Counted from the stretch's first letter, positions 26,579 through 38,416 are shown. The stretch: 64,000 nt of DNA from Altererythrobacter epoxidivorans (GCF_001281485.1 NZ_CP012669.1:744001-808000), one strand, 5' to 3'. Notes: generated by a model from the letters alone, not told the origin. Made by a program: numbers and translations.

Positions 26579-27793
26579 TCAGGCGCGGAGCATTTCCGGA
26601 AGGTCGCCGGACACGCCGCGCGCTTCGTCCATGAAGAAGTGCTTGAGCAGGCCAGAGCGCTGGACCCCTGCCATTCCCAACCTGCGGATCGCAGAAGCAA
26701 TCCTGCCCGGTACGCCGAAGAGCCGCGTCAGGCCGTCGGTTGCGCCCATGACCATCAGGGCATCGAGAGCGCGCCAGTCCTCGTATCTCTTGAGCATCTG
26801 CGCATCACCTAGGTCGAGGCCCAGCCGCCGCGTTTCGGTCAGCACCTCGACCAGGGCACCGACATCGCGCAGGCCGAGGTTGAGGCCCTGGCCGGCAATT
26901 GGGTGCATCCCGTGGGCGCTGTCCCCGACAAGGACGAGCCGCTCCCCGATAATCCGCGCCGTATGCTGGAAGCTGAGCGGATAAGACGTGCGGTTCGAAT
27001 TGAGCGTCACCTTGCCAAGTATATCACCCATGCGTTTCTGCACCTCGGCGGTGAAGGCGCGGTCTGACAGGGCGATGACGCCCGCCGCGTCCTTTTCGTC
27101 CACGGTCCAGACCAGTGCGCTGCGATGCTGGCCATCTGGCCCATCGAGCATCGGGAGAAGGGCGAAAGGGCCTGCCGGATAGAAGATTTCCCAGGCGACA
27201 TTGTCGTGCGGTTTTTCGTGATCGATCCCGGCGATCATCGCGCGATGGCTGTAATCCCAATGCGCCATGACCAGGCCAGCCTCGTCGCGGGTCGGCGAAC
27301 GACGTCCTTCAGCGCCGACCATCAGGGCAGCTTCCAGCCTGCGTCCATCCGCAAGCGTTACCGCGACACCGAACTCGCCGCGCTCGCGGCTCACCACCTG
27401 CACAGGCGCATGCCAGTTGATCAGCGGTTCGTTCCGGGCCGCTTCAAACAGGGCGAGGCGCAGCTGACGGTTGGCGAACATGCGGCCAAGCGAACCTTCG
27501 TGCGGTTCCGGTGTGAAATCGAGCCGTCCGGGCTTCATCTGGTCGGTCACTGCGATTGACGCGATCGGGCATGCGTATGGCTCCAGCGCGTCGGCGATGC
27601 CGATATTGCGAAACAGGTTCCAGCTGGCGGTCGAGATCGCGGAGGCGCGCCCATCGAAACCGTCTTTCGTCAGGGAGTCCGGATCGGCCATGTCGACGAC
27701 GTGGCTGGAAAAACCCTTCTTCGCCGCGGCGAGGGCCAGCGTCATGCCGACCAATCCGCCGCCGATGATCAGGAGATCGTTCTTGTCGCTCAT
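26579..27793 (-). CDS. UbiH/UbiF/VisC/COQ6-family FAD-dependent hydroxylase
   Basis: A 404-residue flavoprotein monooxygenase, probably acting in ubiquinone ring hydroxylation. Visible motifs are the dinucleotide-binding LLIIGGGLVGMTLALAAAKKG (residues about 6-26), GAEGRRSPTRDEAG, and the family fingerprint LVGDSAHGMHPIAGQGLNLGLRDVGAL. Alphaproteobacteria often have UbiL- or UbiM-type enzymes of this family, so I do not assign one position of the ring. It is divergent from the DsbD-like gene, with starts about 29 bases apart. It converges with the Mic60-like gene across 17 bases. Confidence 0.92.
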   Translation of the reverse strand: MSDKNDLLIIGGGLVGMTLALAAAKKGFSSHVVDMADPDSLTKDGFDGRASAISTASWNLFRNIGIADALEPYACPIASIAVTDQMKPGRLDFTPEPHEGSLGRMFANRQLRLALFEAARNEPLINWHAPVQVVSRERGEFGVAVTLADGRRLEAALMVGAEGRRSPTRDEAGLVMAHWDYSHRAMIAGIDHEKPHDNVAWEIFYPAGPFALLPMLDGPDGQHRSALVWTVDEKDAAGVIALSDRAFTAEVQKRMGDILGKVTLNSNRTSYPLSFQHTARIIGERLVLVGDSAHGMHPIAGQGLNLGLRDVGALVEVLTETRRLGLDLGDAQMLKRYEDWRALDALMVMGATDGLTRLFGVPGRIASAIRRLGMAGVQRSGLLKHFFMDEARGVSGDLPEMLRA

Positions 27794-27821
27794 GAACCAG
27801 CGCACTAGAGCCACCGCCACC

Positions 27822-29876
27822 ATGCGCGCAAGCACGATACGTCAAACACGGTTGCTGTTTTTGTTTTTCATGCTGCTGATTGGCAGCCTGGCGCACGCGC
27901 AATCACTGCCCGAAGCGAAGATGGATCGCGGTTCGGCCGAGCTCGTGTTCGAAGGAACCACGCGACCCGGTTCCTCGGTCATGGCCGCCATCGACTTCAA
28001 ACCGGTGGAGGGTTGGCACGGTTACTGGTCCAATCCGGGCGATGCCGGGCAGGGGCTGATGCTGAGCTGGAATCTTCCCGAGGGCTGGAAAGCTGGTGCG
28101 CCGCAGTTTCCGGTGCCGCAGAAACTGCTTGTCGCGAATTTGATGAACCATGTGTTCGAAGGCGAACACGCGGTCCTGATCCCGTTTGAAATTCCGCCAT
28201 CGGCGAAGGTCGGCGAAAGCTATCCGGTATCTGTCAGGGCGGATTGGCTCACCTGTTCCGACACCTTGTGCGTGCCGCAATGGGCGACCTTGCGCGCAGT
28301 CGTGCGCGTTTCAGACAAAGCAGAGGTAACCGAGCCGCGCTTTGCAAAATGGCGCGCGGCAATCGCACCGCCGCTCGATCAGGCTGGTCGTTTCGAAACG
28401 CGCGCTGGAAACTTGCGCATCGCAATTCCGCTGCCTGCGGCGATGGAACCTGCCGCCCCGCATGTCTTTATCGAGCAGGTCCGCATCGTCGATTACGCCG
28501 CATCGCAAAGCTTCTATCGAGACGGTGACACAATCATCGTGGAAATCCCGCTGAAGGAGGGTGGAGATGAACCACCGCCGATCATCTCGGGGATCTTCTC
28601 TTTCGGAGAATTCGGTTTCCGCTTCGAAGCAGAAGCGGGAGAGGTGCCGACCGGCGGCGTTCGAATTATGGCGGGCTCGGAAAGCGAAACGCCGTCGCTC
28701 TGGGTGCTGTTGTTCGGTGCGCTTGCAGGAGGCCTGCTCCTCAACATCATGCCCTGCGTTTTCCCGATCCTGAGCATCAAGGCACTGGCGCTGGCACGTG
28801 CGGGTGAAAGCCAGGCCCAGGCGCGCCGCGAAGGCATCGCCTATACTGCTGGTGTCGTGCTGGCGTGCGTTGGACTTGGCGCGCTGATCCTCGCGCTCAG
28901 GGCCGCTGGCGAACAGGTCGGCTGGGCATTCCAGTTGCAGAACCCCGGCGTCGTCGTGGCGCTGATGCTGCTCGCGGTTGCGATCACCGCCAATTTCGCC
29001 GGAGTTTTCGAGCTTCCGTCACTGTCCTTCACGCGCAAGGGTGCCCCGGCGAGCGCGTTCGCGACAGGACTGCTCGCTGCTTTCGTGGCGACACCTTGCA
29101 CCGGCCCATTCATGGCGGTCGCCCTTGGTGCAGCCCTGCTGCTGCCTCCGCTGGAAGCACTGGTCCTGTTCGCCGCACTCGGTTTCGGCCTTGCGCTGCC
29201 CTTCCTGCTGATCGGTCTCGTCCCGCGCCTGAGGGCAATGCTGCCCAAGCCCGGTCCGTGGATGGAGCGTTTTCGCAAGGCGATGGCCTTTCCGATGGGG
29301 CTGACGGCTCTCGCGCTGATCTGGCTAACAGCGCGGCTGGGCGGCAAGGGTTTCGCGCTTGTCGCGCTGGTCGTCGTGGTCGGTTTGATGATTGCGCTGA
29401 TGGTAGTCGGTCGCCTGCAGCGAAGCGGCAAGATGGCGTGGCCCGCATTCGGTTTGATCGCCGCACCTTTCCTGATTTTCGGGCTGTTCGCATTGCCGGC
29501 GAGCTACGATGCGAATGCGCAGGCGAGCCGCGACACCATCATCGAAACCGTGCCATTCAGCAGGGATGCGCTGGCCGATGCGCGCGCGAGCGGGCAACCG
29601 GTATTCCTCTGGTTCACCGCCGACTGGTGCGTGACCTGCAAGGTCAACGAAAGCGTCGCGATAGAGCGCGAAGTCACCCGCGAAGCCTTTGAGCGAGCAG
29701 GGGTCGTGGCCATGGTTGGCGACTGGACGCGGCCGGATCCGGAAATCACGACCTTCCTGAACGAACAGGGTGCCGCCGGAGTGCCGCTCTACCTTTGGTA
29801 CGAGCCGGGCACGGACGGCGAACAACTGCCGCAGGTTCTGACGAGCGACATGCTGGTAGAGCGCGCCAAGCGCTAG
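27822..29876 (+). CDS. DsbD/ScsB-type protein-disulfide reductase
   Basis: A 684-residue transmembrane electron transporter. The order is signal peptide (LLFLFFMLLIGSLAHAQ), a long periplasmic N-terminal domain to about residue 290, eight-span core with redox cysteines in NIMPCVFPILSIKAL and VATPCTGPFMAVALG, and a C-terminal thioredoxin domain with CVTC at 603-606 in FTADWCVTCKVNE. It moves thiol reducing power from the cytoplasm to the periplasm. The N-terminal domain (WHGYWSNPGDAGQGL..., CSDTLCVPQW) is the ScsB/DipZ type. An upstream in-frame ATG at 27792 overlaps the divergent gene; I prefer 27822. Confidence 0.92.
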   Translation: MRASTIRQTRLLFLFFMLLIGSLAHAQSLPEAKMDRGSAELVFEGTTRPGSSVMAAIDFKPVEGWHGYWSNPGDAGQGLMLSWNLPEGWKAGAPQFPVPQKLLVANLMNHVFEGEHAVLIPFEIPPSAKVGESYPVSVRADWLTCSDTLCVPQWATLRAVVRVSDKAEVTEPRFAKWRAAIAPPLDQAGRFETRAGNLRIAIPLPAAMEPAAPHVFIEQVRIVDYAASQSFYRDGDTIIVEIPLKEGGDEPPPIISGIFSFGEFGFRFEAEAGEVPTGGVRIMAGSESETPSLWVLLFGALAGGLLLNIMPCVFPILSIKALALARAGESQAQARREGIAYTAGVVLACVGLGALILALRAAGEQVGWAFQLQNPGVVVALMLLAVAITANFAGVFELPSLSFTRKGAPASAFATGLLAAFVATPCTGPFMAVALGAALLLPPLEALVLFAALGFGLALPFLLIGLVPRLRAMLPKPGPWMERFRKAMAFPMGLTALALIWLTARLGGKGFALVALVVVVGLMIALMVVGRLQRSGKMAWPAFGLIAAPFLIFGLFALPASYDANAQASRDTIIETVPFSRDALADARASGQPVFLWFTADWCVTCKVNESVAIEREVTREAFERAGVVAMVGDWTRPDPEITTFLNEQGAAGVPLYLWYEPGTDGEQLPQVLTSDMLVERAKR

Positions 29877-30486
29877 TTCAGGACGCTATCCGCCTCGTCC
29901 GCATCGACGTCAGGGTCGAGCGCGAAGTCGCCTTCCTCTTCGATGTCCTTTTCGAGCAAAGGCGCCCGGCAGCTTTCGATCAGCAGGATCGGCTTTTCGT
30001 CAGGGTTCATCGTGACCATGCCTGCGCCGGGGATCGTCATCGTTACTTCGCGCTGGCCGGTCAGGACTTCGAGATCGGGATCGTCGGCGGGGAAGGTGCC
30101 CTCCCACAGGAAATAGTCGTTTCGCGGCGTCGCCTCGACCGGCAGGCGGGCGATGTGGCCGTTGCCGATCAGCGCCATCAGTGCGCTCGCGCCCTTGTCG
30201 GCGAGGACGTAGCGAGTGATCGTCAGCGTCGGCGCATTGTCATCTGCGTTGCAGGTAACCGCCAGCATCGGTGCTTCACCCGGATTGCCATACAGCAGGC
30301 GTCCCGAGACCTTGCTCGCAGCCCAGATGGCACTGCTGCTGTCAGGGGAATCGATTGGCAGGGAAGGGGCCTTGCGCTGCTCGACCAGTTCGCCGCGCGC
30401 ACCTGCCTCGTCAGTCGGTGGCGGCTTGCATGCCGCCAGCGAAAGGAACGTAAGACAGAAAGGAATCGCTAGCGCGGTTGGGCGGA

Positions 30487-30490
<4 letters not shown>
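29873..30490 (-). CDS. Hypothetical lipoprotein
   Basis: A 205-residue protein with a lipobox (LSLAAC, Cys about 20) and an acidic C-terminal tail. The mature part has an unassigned beta-rich look ([45 protein letters not shown]). Its start at 30490 overlaps the uvrB stop by three bases of ATGA, so the two may be co-transcribed. The stop overlaps the DsbD-like stop region on the opposite strand. I do not recognise a family with certainty. Confidence 0.75.
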
Positions 30491-32673
<2,183 letters not shown>

Positions 32674-32677
32674 GGGC

Positions 32678-32692
32678 GAACATATGGGGCAC
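32678..32692 (-). promoter_or_regulatory. Possible LexA (SOS) box upstream of uvrB
   Basis: Read towards uvrB, the sequence is GTGC-CCCATAT-GTTC, which matches the alphaproteobacterial LexA consensus GTTC-N7-GTTC in all but one position of one half. It ends five bases before the uvrB start codon. uvrB is a common SOS gene, but the location so close to the start would require the transcript to begin inside or before it. Confidence 0.3.
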
Positions 32693-32771
32693 GTATAGCG
32701 GCTTCGCAATGTCGCGTTGGCACTTCGCCAAGTCACTGATACGCTAGCGCAATCAAACGGGAGTATTTCTC

Positions 32772-33317
32772 ATGCGCGCACCGCTGTTCCTCATGCCCTT
32801 GACCGCCCTTGCACTTGCCGCCTGCGGAGAAGAGGCTTCGGATGTGAGCCCAGACGAAGGCGAGGCAATCAGCGTCGAAGAAGCTGTAAAGCGGGCAGAA
32901 GGCGCCGCGATCAAGCCGGAGCCGGGGCAATACCGTGTGAGCATGGAAGTGCTTGAAATCGACATTCCCGGCGCACCGCCGCAGGCCGCGGCGATGATGC
33001 GCGACATGATGGGATCGCAAAGCCACGAATACTGCCTGAAGCCGGAAGACGTCGAAAAAGGGTTCGAGGAAACCGTGCGACAGTCCCAGAAGGACAGCAA
33101 TTGCACCTTCAGCAAATTCGACGTCGATGGTAGTTCGATCGACGCGAAGATGACTTGCACCGGGGAAGGGCAGGGCACCATGACAATGGAGCTCCAGGGC
33201 GAAGGCTCCCCGACCCGTTCGGTCATGGAAATGACGATGCAGGGCAATATGACGGGCATGGGCGATTCCACAATCCGGATGAAAACGACACACGAACGCA
33301 TCGGCGATTGCGGTTGA
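32772..33317 (+). CDS. DUF3617-type lipoprotein
   Basis: A 181-residue lipoprotein with lipobox LALAAC (Cys 18). The mature domain has the DUF3617 pattern, with GQYRVSMEVLEIDIPGAPPQ at the start, a conserved cysteine in EYCLKPEDVEKGF, and later NCTFSKFDVDGSSIDAKMTCTGEGQGTMTMELQGEG. The function is unknown. It is divergent from uvrB across about 98 bases that include a short hairpin TTGGC...GCCAA. Confidence 0.88.
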   Translation: MRAPLFLMPLTALALAACGEEASDVSPDEGEAISVEEAVKRAEGAAIKPEPGQYRVSMEVLEIDIPGAPPQAAAMMRDMMGSQSHEYCLKPEDVEKGFEETVRQSQKDSNCTFSKFDVDGSSIDAKMTCTGEGQGTMTMELQGEGSPTRSVMEMTMQGNMTGMGDSTIRMKTTHERIGDCG

Positions 33318-33448
33318 GCGTTACAATCGGGATGTAGCCCGACCCGCGACAATACGACCGGAAACCGACAGCACCCGAATGCATTTGCTTCAGTGGGCGT
33401 TCACAGCTCTGAAGCTTTATTGCAGTTCGATTACAGTCTGGTTGGGTA

Positions 33449-34222
33449 ATGGCGACGCGCGCAAACAGCATCTTTCAACGGCCTGCTGCACTGGCAGACA
33501 GCGAACTTGCACGCCGTTTTGCCCTTGCGCGGGAGGTTGTCGAATACGAAGTGCCGCGCCCCAGCCTGCGCAGGTTCGCTGGCGAGCTGGAAGCTGTCAT
33601 GGAGCCGGTAAGACGCCCGTTCCGGACCATCGATATCCCGCAATCCGACAATCCGCAGACGGTTATGGTGCTACCCGGATTTGCCACGCATCCGGTGCGC
33701 ATGAGGTATCTCGCGAGCCAGCTCGAGCGCGCTGGTCACAAGGCCAAGCGCTGGGGGCTTGGCTTCAACTGGGGTGCTTCGGAAGATACGATGGACCGGC
33801 TGGAGCGGCGACTGCTCGATCTGCGGCGGCGCAGCGGCAAGCCGGTGGTATTGCTCGGCTGGAGCCTCGGCGGATTGTTCGCGCGTGAGTTGGCCAAGCG
33901 CCACCCCGCGCTTGTGTCGAAGGTCATTACCATGGGCTCGCCGTTTTCCGGTGACCCGAGGGCGAATAACGTCTGGCGTATCTACCAGTTCATTGCCGGG
34001 CACAGCGTCGATCGTCCGCCGATAGAAACCGATCTTGCGGAAAAGCCGCCTGTTGAAACCATCGCATTGTGGAGCCCGCGCGATGGCGTGATCGCGCCGC
34101 GAAGCGCGTGCGGCCACGGTCACGAACGCGATCGTGCCGTGGCTTTGAGGTGCACGCATATCGGCTTTTCCTATGATCCGGAGGCCATTGGAGCGGTGCT
34201 GCGGGAACTCGAACGCAAGTAA
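33449..34222 (+). CDS. Alpha/beta hydrolase family protein
   Basis: A 257-residue protein with the strand-turn-helix nucleophile motif LLGWSLGGLFARELAK (Ser in GWSLGG) and an upstream VMVLPGFATHPVRMRYLASQLERAGH. The Asp is likely in ALWSPRDGVIAP and the His in CTHIGFSYDPEAI. A lipase or esterase fold is clear, but the substrate is not. There is no signal peptide. It precedes the Anbu operon on the same strand by 67 bases, so linkage to it is possible though not shown. Confidence 0.85.
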   Translation: MATRANSIFQRPAALADSELARRFALAREVVEYEVPRPSLRRFAGELEAVMEPVRRPFRTIDIPQSDNPQTVMVLPGFATHPVRMRYLASQLERAGHKAKRWGLGFNWGASEDTMDRLERRLLDLRRRSGKPVVLLGWSLGGLFARELAKRHPALVSKVITMGSPFSGDPRANNVWRIYQFIAGHSVDRPPIETDLAEKPPVETIALWSPRDGVIAPRSACGHGHERDRAVALRCTHIGFSYDPEAIGAVLRELERK

Positions 34223-34289
34223 TCCCTTTCATTAATGGGCCAAGCGCGTATTCTCGCGCTGCAGTGCAGCATTTTGCTTTCGGGGATCA

Positions 34290-35717
34290 ATGGATCGGGA
34301 CTCTGCCAAATTCGACGAGATGCGCGACGAACATGGCGACGTGCGTGAAGCCTATTCGGGCTATTGCGAATGGTACGACGGTCAGGAAAAAGGGTACCTG
34401 AAACGCAAGGATGCAGAGGCTGACGAGACTTTCCGTCGCACCGGCATCACCTTCAACGTCTATGGCGAGAACGAGGCTGAGGAGCGGCTGATACCGTTCG
34501 ACATGGTGCCGCGTATCATCACGGCTGGCGAGTGGCGGCGCCTGACCCGCGGGATCGAACAGCGCGTCAGCGCGATCAATTCCTTCCTCTACGACCTCTA
34601 TCACCGGCAGGAGATCATTCGCGCCGGTCGCCTGCCTGCGCGCCTGCTGCGCGACAACGAGGCATGGCTGCCGCACATGGTGGGGCTCAATCCGCCGGGC
34701 GGCATTTACACGCACATCGTCGGCATCGACCTCGTCCGCACCGGACCGAACGATTTCTTCGTGCTGGAAGACAACGCCCGCACGCCTTCCGGTGTCAGCT
34801 ACATGCTGGAAAACCGCGAGACGATGATGTCGATGTTTCCCGAGCTGTTCAGCCGGGTCCCTGTCGAAACCGTTTCGGATTATCCTCGCCGTCTTGCGCG
34901 AAGCCTTGCCGCATGCGCTCCGGAATGCGCGAAGAGCGATCCGACGGTCGCCGTATTGACGCCGGGCATCTACAATTCCGCATTCTATGAACACGCCTTC
35001 CTGGCCGACCAGATGGGCGCGGAGCTGGTGGAGGCCAGCGACCTTCGCGTGGTAGACGGGCGGGTGCAGATGCGCTGCACGGAAGGGTACCAGCCGATCG
35101 ACGTGCTGTATCGCCGTGTCGATGACGAATATCTCGATCCCCTGACCTTCAATCCCGGCAGCGTGCTCGGCATCCCGGGCATCATGGACGTGTATCGGGC
35201 AGGCGGGATCACCATCGCCAATGCCCCCGGCACCGGCATCGCCGATGATAAAGCGATCTATAGCTTCATGCCCGAGATCGTGGAGTTCTACACCGGCGAG
35301 AAGCCGCTTTTACCGAATGTGGAAACGTGGCGGTGCGCCGATCCCGAAAGCCTGAAATACGTGCTCGACAATTTGTCCGAGCTTGTCGTGAAGGAAGTGC
35401 ACGGTTCGGGCGGCTACGGCATGCTGATCGGGCCGACGGCGTCACGCCGGGAGATTGCCCAGTTCCGCAAGAAGCTGGAAGCCAAGCCGCAGAACTACAT
35501 CGCGCAGCCGACGCTATCGCTTTCGACCTGTCCGATCTTCACGAAGAAGGGTCTGGCCCCGCGCCATGTCGATCTTCGCCCATTCGTGCTGATGTCGCCG
35601 AACGGGGTGGACATTACGCCCGGCGGGCTGACGCGGGTCGCGCTCAAGAAGGGGTCGCTGGTCGTCAATTCGAGCCAGGGTGGCGGGACGAAAGACACAT
35701 GGGTGCTGAAGGAATGA
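34290..35717 (+). CDS. Circularly permuted type 2 ATP-grasp protein (Anbu operon)
   Basis: A 475-residue protein of the circularly permuted ATP-grasp group (DUF404/DUF407). Typical segments are RDNEAWLPHMVGLNPPGGIYTHIVGIDLVRTGPNDFFVLEDNARTPSGVSYMLENR and LVVKEVHGSGGYGMLIGP, and it ends with NSSQGGGTKDTWVL. Family members are predicted peptide or amide ligases. It is the first gene of a four-gene operon with alpha-E, a transglutaminase and the Anbu protease, a known conserved set. There is no visible ribosome site of strength; the start at 34290 follows GGGGATCA. Confidence 0.93.
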   Translation: MDRDSAKFDEMRDEHGDVREAYSGYCEWYDGQEKGYLKRKDAEADETFRRTGITFNVYGENEAEERLIPFDMVPRIITAGEWRRLTRGIEQRVSAINSFLYDLYHRQEIIRAGRLPARLLRDNEAWLPHMVGLNPPGGIYTHIVGIDLVRTGPNDFFVLEDNARTPSGVSYMLENRETMMSMFPELFSRVPVETVSDYPRRLARSLAACAPECAKSDPTVAVLTPGIYNSAFYEHAFLADQMGAELVEASDLRVVDGRVQMRCTEGYQPIDVLYRRVDDEYLDPLTFNPGSVLGIPGIMDVYRAGGITIANAPGTGIADDKAIYSFMPEIVEFYTGEKPLLPNVETWRCADPESLKYVLDNLSELVVKEVHGSGGYGMLIGPTASRREIAQFRKKLEAKPQNYIAQPTLSLSTCPIFTKKGLAPRHVDLRPFVLMSPNGVDITPGGLTRVALKKGSLVVNSSQGGGTKDTWVLKE

Positions 35718-35733
35718 TGGCCGGAGAACGCCC

Positions 35734-36678
35734 ATGCTAGGCCGGACTGCAAACGGCATGTTCTGGATGTTCCGCTATCTGGAGCGGGCGGAAAACACTG
35801 CCCGCATGCTGGAGGCCGCGCTGCGCATGGCGCTGACGCGCGACCTGATGACCTCGGAAGAGGAATGGCGATCAGTCATCGCGACGGCAGGGCAGAAAGC
35901 GACCTACGAGGCACACAACGGCACCTATACCGGTATCCAGGTGTGGAACTTCATCCTGCGCGACAAGGACAATCCCGCAAACGTGCGGGAGATGTTCAAA
36001 TCGGTCCGCACCAATGCGCGCATGGTCCGCACCGCGATCAGCAGCGGTGTGTGGGAAGCGGTCAACGAAAACTGGATGCGGCTCGACAAGATGCTGTCGC
36101 GCCCTGTCTCGCAAAGCAATGTCGGCGAAGTCGTAAAGACGATCAGGGCTGCGGGCACGCAGGTTCATGGCGCGATGGAAAGCACCATGCTTCGAGATGA
36201 AGGGTATCACTTCGCCCGGGCTGGCACCTTCCTCGAACGCGGCGACAGCACCGCGCGCATCCTCGACATGAAGTACTTCCTGCTGTTGCCATCGCTCAAA
36301 TATGTCGGCACCCGGCTCGACAGCGGGCAGTGGGACCAGGTCCTCAGGTCCGTGGCAGGCGACCGCGTCTTCAGCTGGCTCAATGCCGGGCGGATCGACG
36401 CAAGGGGGATCGTCCAGTTTCTCGTCCTCGACGACCGCTTTCCGCGCAGCCTCAACTTCTGTCACAGCGCCTTGCGCGAACAGCTGGCCGCGCTGGCCCG
36501 GATCCACGGGGCGGAAGTGGAATCCAATGCCCTGATGCGCGAGGCCGACACCCACATCAACGAAGTGACGGTCGACGATATCTTCGAACAGGGCCTGCAC
36601 GAATTCCTGTCCGACTTTACCCGCCGCAACGCTGCGATCGGCAATGCCATCGCCGATGATTACAGGTTCCTCGCCTGA
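35734..36678 (+). CDS. Alpha-E domain protein (DUF403)
   Basis: A 314-residue all-alpha protein. It starts LGRTANGMFWMFRYLERAENTARMLEA, the alpha-E signature, with later VREMFKSVRTNARMVRTAISSGVWEAVNENWMRL and FLERGDSTARILDMKYFLLLPS. Alpha-E proteins accompany circularly permuted ATP-grasp ligases and transglutaminases in conserved operons, probably in one peptide-modifying system. The start is 16 bases after the ATP-grasp stop, and the stop overlaps the transglutaminase start (TGATG). Confidence 0.95.
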   Translation: MLGRTANGMFWMFRYLERAENTARMLEAALRMALTRDLMTSEEEWRSVIATAGQKATYEAHNGTYTGIQVWNFILRDKDNPANVREMFKSVRTNARMVRTAISSGVWEAVNENWMRLDKMLSRPVSQSNVGEVVKTIRAAGTQVHGAMESTMLRDEGYHFARAGTFLERGDSTARILDMKYFLLLPSLKYVGTRLDSGQWDQVLRSVAGDRVFSWLNAGRIDARGIVQFLVLDDRFPRSLNFCHSALREQLAALARIHGAEVESNALMREADTHINEVTVDDIFEQGLHEFLSDFTRRNAAIGNAIADDYRFLA

Positions 36679-37493
36679 TGCGCCTCTCTGTCCGCCATAC
36701 GACCAGATATTCCTTCAAGGAGCCGGTGATGCACGCGCTTCAGCGGCTTCGCCTGACGCCCAAGGAAACGCAGGGCCAGACGATCCTGAACTGGGAAATG
36801 GAATACCAGAACGCGCATGAGGAACTCCATTACGAGGACCAGAACTGCAACACGGTGACGCTTGTCGCAGTCGATAGCGGCGCGACCGAGGTGGTCATCA
36901 CCTGCCGCGGCACTGTCGATACGGAAGACAATGCCGGCGTGATCGGCAAGCATTCAGGGCATTTGCCGCTCTGGAGCTTCCTTGCGCAGACCAAGCTGAC
37001 GAAGCCCGGGCCTCACATGCGGGCCATGATGCGCGAACTCGATTCCGAAGGGGACAAGCTGGAATATCTCCACGCTCTGTCTGCGCTGATCCGCGAGCGC
37101 GTGACTTACGAAACCGGACGGACCGGTGTCGATACGACGGCGGAAAAGGCGGTCGAGAACGGTTATGGCGTCTGCCAGGACCACGCCCATATCTTCATCG
37201 GCGCAGCGCGTGCCGCCGATATTCCGGCGCGATACGTCAGCGGATACCTGATGATGGACGACCGCATCGAACAGGAAGCGACGCACGCCTGGGCGGAAGC
37301 GCATATCGAAGGGCTCGGCTGGGTCGGCTTCGACATATCGAATGGAATTAGCCCCGATCCGCGCTATGTGCGTGTGGCAACAGGGCGGGATTACCGCGAT
37401 GCTGCGCCGGTCACCGGCATCAGCTTCGGCGCGACCGAGGAAATGCTGACGGTCGACATCGCGGTCGAACAACAACAGGTTGATCAACAATAA
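36678..37493 (+). CDS. Transglutaminase-like cysteine peptidase family protein
   Basis: A 271-residue papain-fold protein. The catalytic Cys lies in NGYGVCQDHAHIFIGAARAADIPARYVSGYL, the His in EATHAWAEAHIEGLGWVGFDISNG, and the Asp shortly after. The N-terminal beta-rich domain (RHTTRYSFKEPVMHALQRLRLTPKETQGQ) is the usual one. In Anbu operons this protein is thought to act as a peptidase or amide-forming enzyme with the ATP-grasp and alpha-E partners. The next start is one base after the stop. Confidence 0.94.
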   Translation: MRLSVRHTTRYSFKEPVMHALQRLRLTPKETQGQTILNWEMEYQNAHEELHYEDQNCNTVTLVAVDSGATEVVITCRGTVDTEDNAGVIGKHSGHLPLWSFLAQTKLTKPGPHMRAMMRELDSEGDKLEYLHALSALIRERVTYETGRTGVDTTAEKAVENGYGVCQDHAHIFIGAARAADIPARYVSGYLMMDDRIEQEATHAWAEAHIEGLGWVGFDISNGISPDPRYVRVATGRDYRDAAPVTGISFGATEEMLTVDIAVEQQQVDQQ

Positions 37494-37494
37494 A

Positions 37495-38238
37495 ATGACA
37501 TATTGCGTAGGATTGATGCTTGATCGGGGCCTGGTCCTGATGAGCGACACGAGGACCAATTCGGGCGTCGACAACATTTCCGTGTTCCGGAAAATGTACC
37601 ACTGGAACGTGCCGGGTGATCGCATGATTGCAGTCATGACCGCCGGCAATCTCGCCACGACGCAGGCGGTTGTCAGCCAGCTCGAAGAACGCACAAAGGC
37701 TCCGGACGAGCGTGACAATTCCTTGCTCAAGGCGCCGACCATGTTTCAGGTGGCGACCGAGATCGGCAAGCTCCTTCGCACGACGATCGAGGGTCGGCAG
37801 AGCGCCAATGGCGAGAAGGGCAAGGGGCGCTTCACCGCCTCCATGATCGTTGCCGGTCAGATCGCGGGAATGGAGCCGCGCCTGTTCATGGTCTATCCCG
37901 AAGGCAATTTCATCGAGGCAAGCTGGGACACGCCGTTCTTCCAGATTGGCGAAACCAAATACGGCCGCCCGATCATCCTGCGCGGATACGACCGCGACAT
38001 GAGTTTCGAAGACGCGGTGAAACTGCTGATGGTGTCGTTCGATTCAACGCTAAAAGCGAACCTGTCCGTCGGCCTTCCGCTCGACGTCATGGTGATCGAA
38101 CGCGACGGGTTTGCACCCAAACATGAACATCGCGTGTCGCTCGACGACCCCTATTTCAACGCGATCTCGTCTAGCTGGGGGGACGCGCTGAAGAACGCGT
38201 TCCATTCGCTGCCTGACTACAGTTTCTACTCCGAATAG
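37495..38238 (+). CDS. Anbu (bacterial proteasome-like, HslV-related) protease
   Basis: A 247-residue Ntn-hydrolase. The start MTYCVGLMLDRGLVLMSDTRTN leaves Thr as the new N-terminus after Met removal, and the Asp in MSDTR (17 counted from that Thr) and the Lys in FRKMYH (32) fit the proteasome triad. Anbu proteins form open helical or ring-like assemblies and are the fourth member of the proteasome superfamily besides HslV, 20S and BPH. The ATG at 37495 is chosen to expose Thr; a longer frame starting MINNK would hide it. This ends the four-gene operon. Confidence 0.95.
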   Translation: MTYCVGLMLDRGLVLMSDTRTNSGVDNISVFRKMYHWNVPGDRMIAVMTAGNLATTQAVVSQLEERTKAPDERDNSLLKAPTMFQVATEIGKLLRTTIEGRQSANGEKGKGRFTASMIVAGQIAGMEPRLFMVYPEGNFIEASWDTPFFQIGETKYGRPIILRGYDRDMSFEDAVKLLMVSFDSTLKANLSVGLPLDVMVIERDGFAPKHEHRVSLDDPYFNAISSSWGDALKNAFHSLPDYSFYSE

Positions 38239-38416
38239 CGGGCGCCCGGCTGGGTTAGGGGTAAATCCTCAGGCAGCAATACTTAAAAATGGTTCGTTTC
38301 GGATGTTCGATCCGGCGCAGAATTACGCCTAACTCGCGGAATTGTTAGCGAAACATTGCTCCATATCGGCTGCGATGTCGCGTGATGATGTGCGTTTGTT
38401 GGCGCAGCATTCTTGC

